NCBI GenBank assembly: GCA_903889815.1
Contig: CAISYX010000020.1
Location: 1-17,232, forward strand
DNA: 17,232 bases
Direction of reading: 5' to 3'
Source of the DNA: an uncultured Gammaproteobacteria bacterium
GTDB lineage: Bacteria > Pseudomonadota > Gammaproteobacteria > Pseudomonadales > Pseudohongiellaceae
The position numbers and the translations under genes were made by a program. Every line of letters begins with the position of its first letter. The first letter of the stretch is position 1. Positions 14,684 through 17,232 of this stretch are shown here, piece after piece. The notes under the pieces were generated by a model. That model saw only the letters and a list, made by a program, of their open reading frames with translations, was not told the DNA's origin and did not search any database.

Positions 14684-15573
14684 CGATACAAGGCATTCTT
14701 GCTGTTGTCCGGTTGATGTTTGAAGCGCCGGTACTCCCATTGATACTGAACTGGAACTTCTCGCACACAGCGCTCTACTTGCCGGTTCAATGCCGCTCCT
14801 GCGTTTTCTAGATCTTCTGCGGCGACATCGACGTCTGCCTCTGAGATCCTGATTGCAAACCCCTTTCCTTGCGGGAGTCGTTCCGCATACATCACGATCA
14901 CAGTCGCTTGCGTCCTTGCCGCCAGCTTCGCTACCAGCGTCATGGTCAGTGCAGGCTGGCCGAAGAAGGGTGCGAAAACGCCACTGTCCAGCGCCGGTTC
15001 CTGGTCGGGAAGGATCCCAACTATCTCCCCGCGCTCCAGGGCCTTTACCAGCATGGCAATTCCTTTGCGAGAAGTGGGCGCAAGCCGGGCACCAGCGCGC
15101 CCTCGGTATGACACGATAGCGTCTTCAAACCCAGCCAGCTTGGGAGGCTTGTACAGATAAGTCGTCTGCGCGCGACGATCGAGGTACAGTCCACAAAGCT
15201 CCCAGTTGCCTATGTGGGGCGCGAGAACGATGACGCCATTCCCCCGGGCCAAAGCAGTCTCCAGCACTTCTTTCCCGCTAACAGACATTATGCTGGCAAG
15301 CACTTCGTCCACCGAACGCAACCATATTCGGCCCAGCTCACATGCAAGCTTTGTGGTTTCAAGAGTGCTGGCACGAGCCAGTTTCTCTCGCTCCAACTCC
15401 GTCAGCTTTGGAAAACAAAGCGCGAGGTTGCAGCGAGTGATTCGTCTGGAATCCGATGAAAGCGTCCAGACAATAGAGGCGACAGGCGTCGCAATCGCAT
15501 GAGCCCACCTTAAGGGCAACATCGCACTGAAGTGCAGTGCGGCTTTGATCAGCAAGACCTTGGCGGTTTGGAT
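14680..15573 (-). CDS. lpxL: LpxL/HtrB-family lipid A (Kdo2-lipid IVA) acyltransferase
   Basis: This family transfers a secondary acyl chain from acyl-ACP to a lipid A precursor at the inner membrane. Seen are an N-terminal hydrophobic segment, CNLALCFP, the catalytic H-x4-E motif (PHIGNWELCGLY; His120 and Glu125 from this start), ILPDQEP and GVFAPFFGQPALT. Family level is firm, but the exact acyl chain and paralogue are not decidable; homologues beside glyQ are known in Pseudomonas. The start is unusual. AGGAG (15581-15585) stands 7 nt before an in-frame ATC at 15573, which gives 297 residues, normal for the family. The first in-frame ATG (15687) lies upstream of a strong predicted promoter, lacks a ribosome binding site and adds 38 unfamiliar residues. 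TTG codons at 15600 and 15555 are alternatives without a good ribosome binding site. Confidence 0.88.
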   Translation of the reverse strand: MQTAKVLLIKAALHFSAMLPLRWAHAIATPVASIVWTLSSDSRRITRCNLALCFPKLTELEREKLARASTLETTKLACELGRIWLRSVDEVLASIMSVSGKEVLETALARGNGVIVLAPHIGNWELCGLYLDRRAQTTYLYKPPKLAGFEDAIVSYRGRAGARLAPTSRKGIAMLVKALERGEIVGILPDQEPALDSGVFAPFFGQPALTMTLVAKLAARTQATVIVMYAERLPQGKGFAIRISEADVDVAAEDLENAGAALNRQVERCVREVPVQYQWEYRRFKHQPDNSKNALYR

Positions 15574-15580
15574 TTGGTAA

Positions 15581-15585
15581 CTCCT
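15581..15585 (-). promoter_or_regulatory. Shine-Dalgarno sequence placing the acyltransferase start at an ATC codon
   Basis: AGGAG on the minus strand is the only good ribosome binding site in the 5' part of the gene. At 7 nt downstream the in-frame codon is ATC, not ATG, GTG or TTG. Confidence 0.45.
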
Positions 15586-15650
15586 GAGCTTGTGGTCCAA
15601 GTGGCGAATTTGAAATCGATTCTTGCCACAGATAGCGCAAACGGGCAGAA

Positions 15651-15679
15651 ATTCTACCCCAGGCACTGCTCGGCAGCAA
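15651..15679 (-). promoter_or_regulatory. Sigma-70-type promoter of the acyltransferase gene
   Basis: On the minus strand TTGCTG (15674-15679), a 17-bp spacer and TAGAAT (15651-15656) match the consensus at 4 of 6 and 5 of 6. The predicted transcription start is near 15644, which excludes the ATG at 15687 as start codon for this transcript and leaves a leader of about 70 nt to the ATC at 15573. Confidence 0.6.
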
Positions 15680-15686
15680 AACAGCA

Positions 15687-15740
15687 TTGACTGTGCTGGT
15701 TGGCGTAAGTATGGATATTGATTGAAGAATCAAGGATAAT
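15687..15740 (+). promoter_or_regulatory. glyQ promoter region with an inverted repeat
   Basis: TTGACT (15687-15692), a 17-bp spacer and TATGGA (15710-15715) form one candidate promoter. GATAAT (15735-15740) is a second candidate -10. Between them lies a perfect inverted repeat, TTGATT-GAAG-AATCAA (15718-15733), which would overlap the promoter or start site in either case. It resembles an FNR box but has a 6-bp instead of 4-bp gap between TTGAT and ATCAA. Confidence 0.4.
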
Positions 15741-15775
15741 CGCGGCCTTCTCAAAATACGCTCCGGAGCTTTTTC

Positions 15776-16711
15776 TTGTCAGCCAACGACACACAACCTG
15801 ATGTGAGAACCTTTCAAGGCTTGATTCTTGCGCTACAGCAGTTCTGGGCTAATCAGGGCTGTGTGCTTATGCAACCTCTTGATATGGAGGTGGGGGCTGG
15901 CACCTTCCACCCGGCAACTTTTCTGCGTGCCATCGGGCCGGAGAGTTGGAACACGGCTTATGTTCAGCCAAGTCGCCGGCCTACAGATGGTCGTTATGGT
16001 GAAAACCCCAACCGTCTGCAACATTACTATCAGTTTCAAGTCATTCTGAAACCATCTCCTGCCAATATCCAGGAGCTCTACCTCGAATCACTTGCCAGCC
16101 TGGGAATCGATACGCTTGTTCATGACATTCGTTTTGTCGAAGACAACTGGGAATCTCCTACACTCGGCGCCTGGGGGCTCGGCTGGGAAGTCTGGCTGAA
16201 CGGCATGGAAGTTACACAGTTCACTTACTTTCAGCAGGTTGGGGGGCTTGAGTGCCATCCGGTCAGCGGCGAAATCACTTACGGTATCGAACGCATCGCA
16301 ATGTACCTGCAAGGTGTGGACAGCATCTATGACATCGTGTGGACCAATGGCCCCAATGGGATAGTGACATACGGCGACGTGTTCAAGCAGAACGAAGTGG
16401 AAATGTCAGCTTACAATTTCGAACACGCTGATGTGGATATCCTGTTCCGCAACTTCACGGATTGCGAACAGCAGTGTCAGCGTCTCATTGAGAAAGGTCT
16501 GGCCCTGCCAGCCTACGAGCAGGTGCTCAAGGCTTCGCACTATTTCAATTTGCTGGACGCGCGACATGCCATTTCAGTGACCGAGCGACAGCGCTATATC
16601 CTGCGCGTTCGGACGTTGTCACGGCTGGTGGCAGAAGCATACTTCGAAAGCAGAAAGGCATTGGGATTCCCGTTGGCAACGGCTGAATTGCGCAAACAGT
16701 ATCTGGATTGA
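15776..16711 (+). CDS. glyQ: Glycine--tRNA ligase alpha subunit
   Basis: GlyQ is the catalytic, class II-type subunit of the bacterial alpha2-beta2 glycyl-tRNA synthetase, which activates glycine with ATP. The 311-residue protein is highly typical from FQGLILALQQFW through DMEVGAGTFHPATFLRAIGPE, YVQPSRRPTDGRYGENPNR, DNWESPTLGAWGLGWEVWL and GMEVTQFTYFQQVGGLEC, with a conserved alpha-helical C-terminus (ERQRYILRVR). The start is TTG at 15776 with GGAG 7 nt upstream; no ATG or GTG lies in frame before the conserved sequence begins. The weak start codon may hold down translation. glyS begins 16 nt after the stop. It is divergent from the acyltransferase gene. Confidence 0.97.
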   Translation: MSANDTQPDVRTFQGLILALQQFWANQGCVLMQPLDMEVGAGTFHPATFLRAIGPESWNTAYVQPSRRPTDGRYGENPNRLQHYYQFQVILKPSPANIQELYLESLASLGIDTLVHDIRFVEDNWESPTLGAWGLGWEVWLNGMEVTQFTYFQQVGGLECHPVSGEITYGIERIAMYLQGVDSIYDIVWTNGPNGIVTYGDVFKQNEVEMSAYNFEHADVDILFRNFTDCEQQCQRLIEKGLALPAYEQVLKASHYFNLLDARHAISVTERQRYILRVRTLSRLVAEAYFESRKALGFPLATAELRKQYLD

Positions 16712-16727
16712 GAGCCCACAGCACACC

Positions 16728-17232
16728 ATGACAAAAAATGATTTCCTGGTAGAGATAGGCACGGGGGAGCTCCCGCCAAAGGCGCTGAGACTGTTGTCCG
16801 AAGCGTTCCTTGCCAATACGCGCGCAGCATTCGAAAACGCCGGGCTGGCGTTCGATTCCATTGAAGGCTTTGCGACACCGCGTCGACTGGCAATACTTGC
16901 CAAAGGACTTGTGGAGTCGCAGCCTGACAAAACTGTAGAAAAAATCGGACCCGCGGTTGCCTCCTCCTTTGACAAGGATGCAAACCCTACGCCCGCAGCG
17001 GTCGGATTTGCCCGCTCTTGCAGCGTTGCCGTTGATCAACTCGAGCGCGCTGAGAAAGATGGCGTGTTGAAGTTGGTCTACCGCAGTGTTGTGAAGGGCA
17101 GCAACACTCGAGCACTCATTCCGGAGATCATCGCAAAAGCCTTGGCCAGCTTGCCAATACCCAAGAAAATGCGCTGGGGAGCAAGTCGAGAGGAGTTTGT
17201 GCGTCCAGTTCATTGGGTAGTCATGATTTTCG
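16728..17232 (+). CDS. glyS: Glycine--tRNA ligase beta subunit, N-terminal part, runs off right edge
   Basis: GlyS is the tRNA-binding beta subunit of glycyl-tRNA synthetase. The visible 168 residues begin MTKNDFLVEIGTGELPPKAL and include FATPRRLAIL, the GPAVASSFD segment, PTPAAVGFARSC, LPIPKKMRWGASREEFVRPVHW, all typical of the family. The conserved TEELPP near residue 12 reads TGELPP here, a one-base change (GAG to GGG). The ATG at 16728 follows glyQ by 16 nt, so both subunits are made from one message; the ribosome binding site is weak. The C-terminal anticodon-binding part is outside the window. Confidence 0.96.
   Translation, partial: MTKNDFLVEIGTGELPPKALRLLSEAFLANTRAAFENAGLAFDSIEGFATPRRLAILAKGLVESQPDKTVEKIGPAVASSFDKDANPTPAAVGFARSCSVAVDQLERAEKDGVLKLVYRSVVKGSNTRALIPEIIAKALASLPIPKKMRWGASREEFVRPVHWVVMIF

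Noticed and set aside
15359..15754. Alternative minus-strand frame over the acyltransferase N-terminus, considered as a frameshifted extension
   Set aside because: It covers the predicted promoter and then runs antiphase to the conserved acyltransferase sequence; the 297-residue product from 15573 is already full length for the family.
16545..17213. Minus-strand open frame (222 codons) opposite glyQ-glyS
   Set aside because: Antisense to the conserved glycyl-tRNA synthetase subunits and without its own signals.
1..17232. CRISPR arrays, tRNA or rRNA genes, insertion sequences, prophage or defence islands
   Set aside because: No spaced direct repeats, structural RNA signatures, transposase-like proteins or foreign-looking gene blocks were seen; all main genes are housekeeping families.

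Overview
This window looks like an ordinary housekeeping stretch of a gammaproteobacterial chromosome with moderate G+C (about half, judged by eye). The gene order resembles the origin-proximal region of Pseudomonas and relatives: the pairs glyQ-glyS / LpxL-type acyltransferase and prlC / gamma-carbonic anhydrase, and the divergent blocks def-fmt-rsmB-trkA and LysM(tsaP)-dprA-tsaC-hemF-aroE. That comparison is from memory, so a closer taxonomic placement is not claimed. I see no tRNA, rRNA, CRISPR array, insertion sequence or phage gene.

Layout. (1) 1-910: the 5' part of coxB (minus strand, running off the left edge) and its control region, which contains an FNR/ANR-type site placed exactly where a class II activator would bind. 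(2) 911-3650: prlC (minus) and a gamma-class carbonic anhydrase (plus), divergent over 133 bp with two face-to-face promoters that share a -10 region. (3) 3654-8829: a minus-strand series read in the order tsaP-like LysM gene, dprA (split by a frameshift), purE, tsaC, hemF, aroE; these genes are closely spaced and probably co-transcribed at least in part. (4) 8961-14683: a plus-strand series def, fmt, rsmB, trkA, trkH. (5) 14680-15573: an LpxL/HtrB-type acyltransferase (minus), sharing its stop tetranucleotide with trkH. (6) 15776-17232: glyQ and the 5' part of glyS (plus), running off the right edge.

Functions. def and fmt are the removal and addition halves of the N-formyl-methionine cycle; rsmB modifies 16S rRNA, tsaC starts tRNA t6A synthesis and glyQS charges tRNA-Gly, so much of the window serves translation. 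trkA and trkH form a potassium uptake system. hemF, aroE and purE are single steps of heme, shikimate and purine synthesis. tsaP and the acyltransferase act in the cell envelope, and coxB belongs to the aerobic respiratory chain.

No new multi-gene system is evident. The points worth a second look are local: the FNR-type site at the cox promoter, the split dprA, altered conserved motifs in TsaC, TrkA and HemF, an apparent ATC start codon for the acyltransferase, and several palindromes or overlapping signals between genes.
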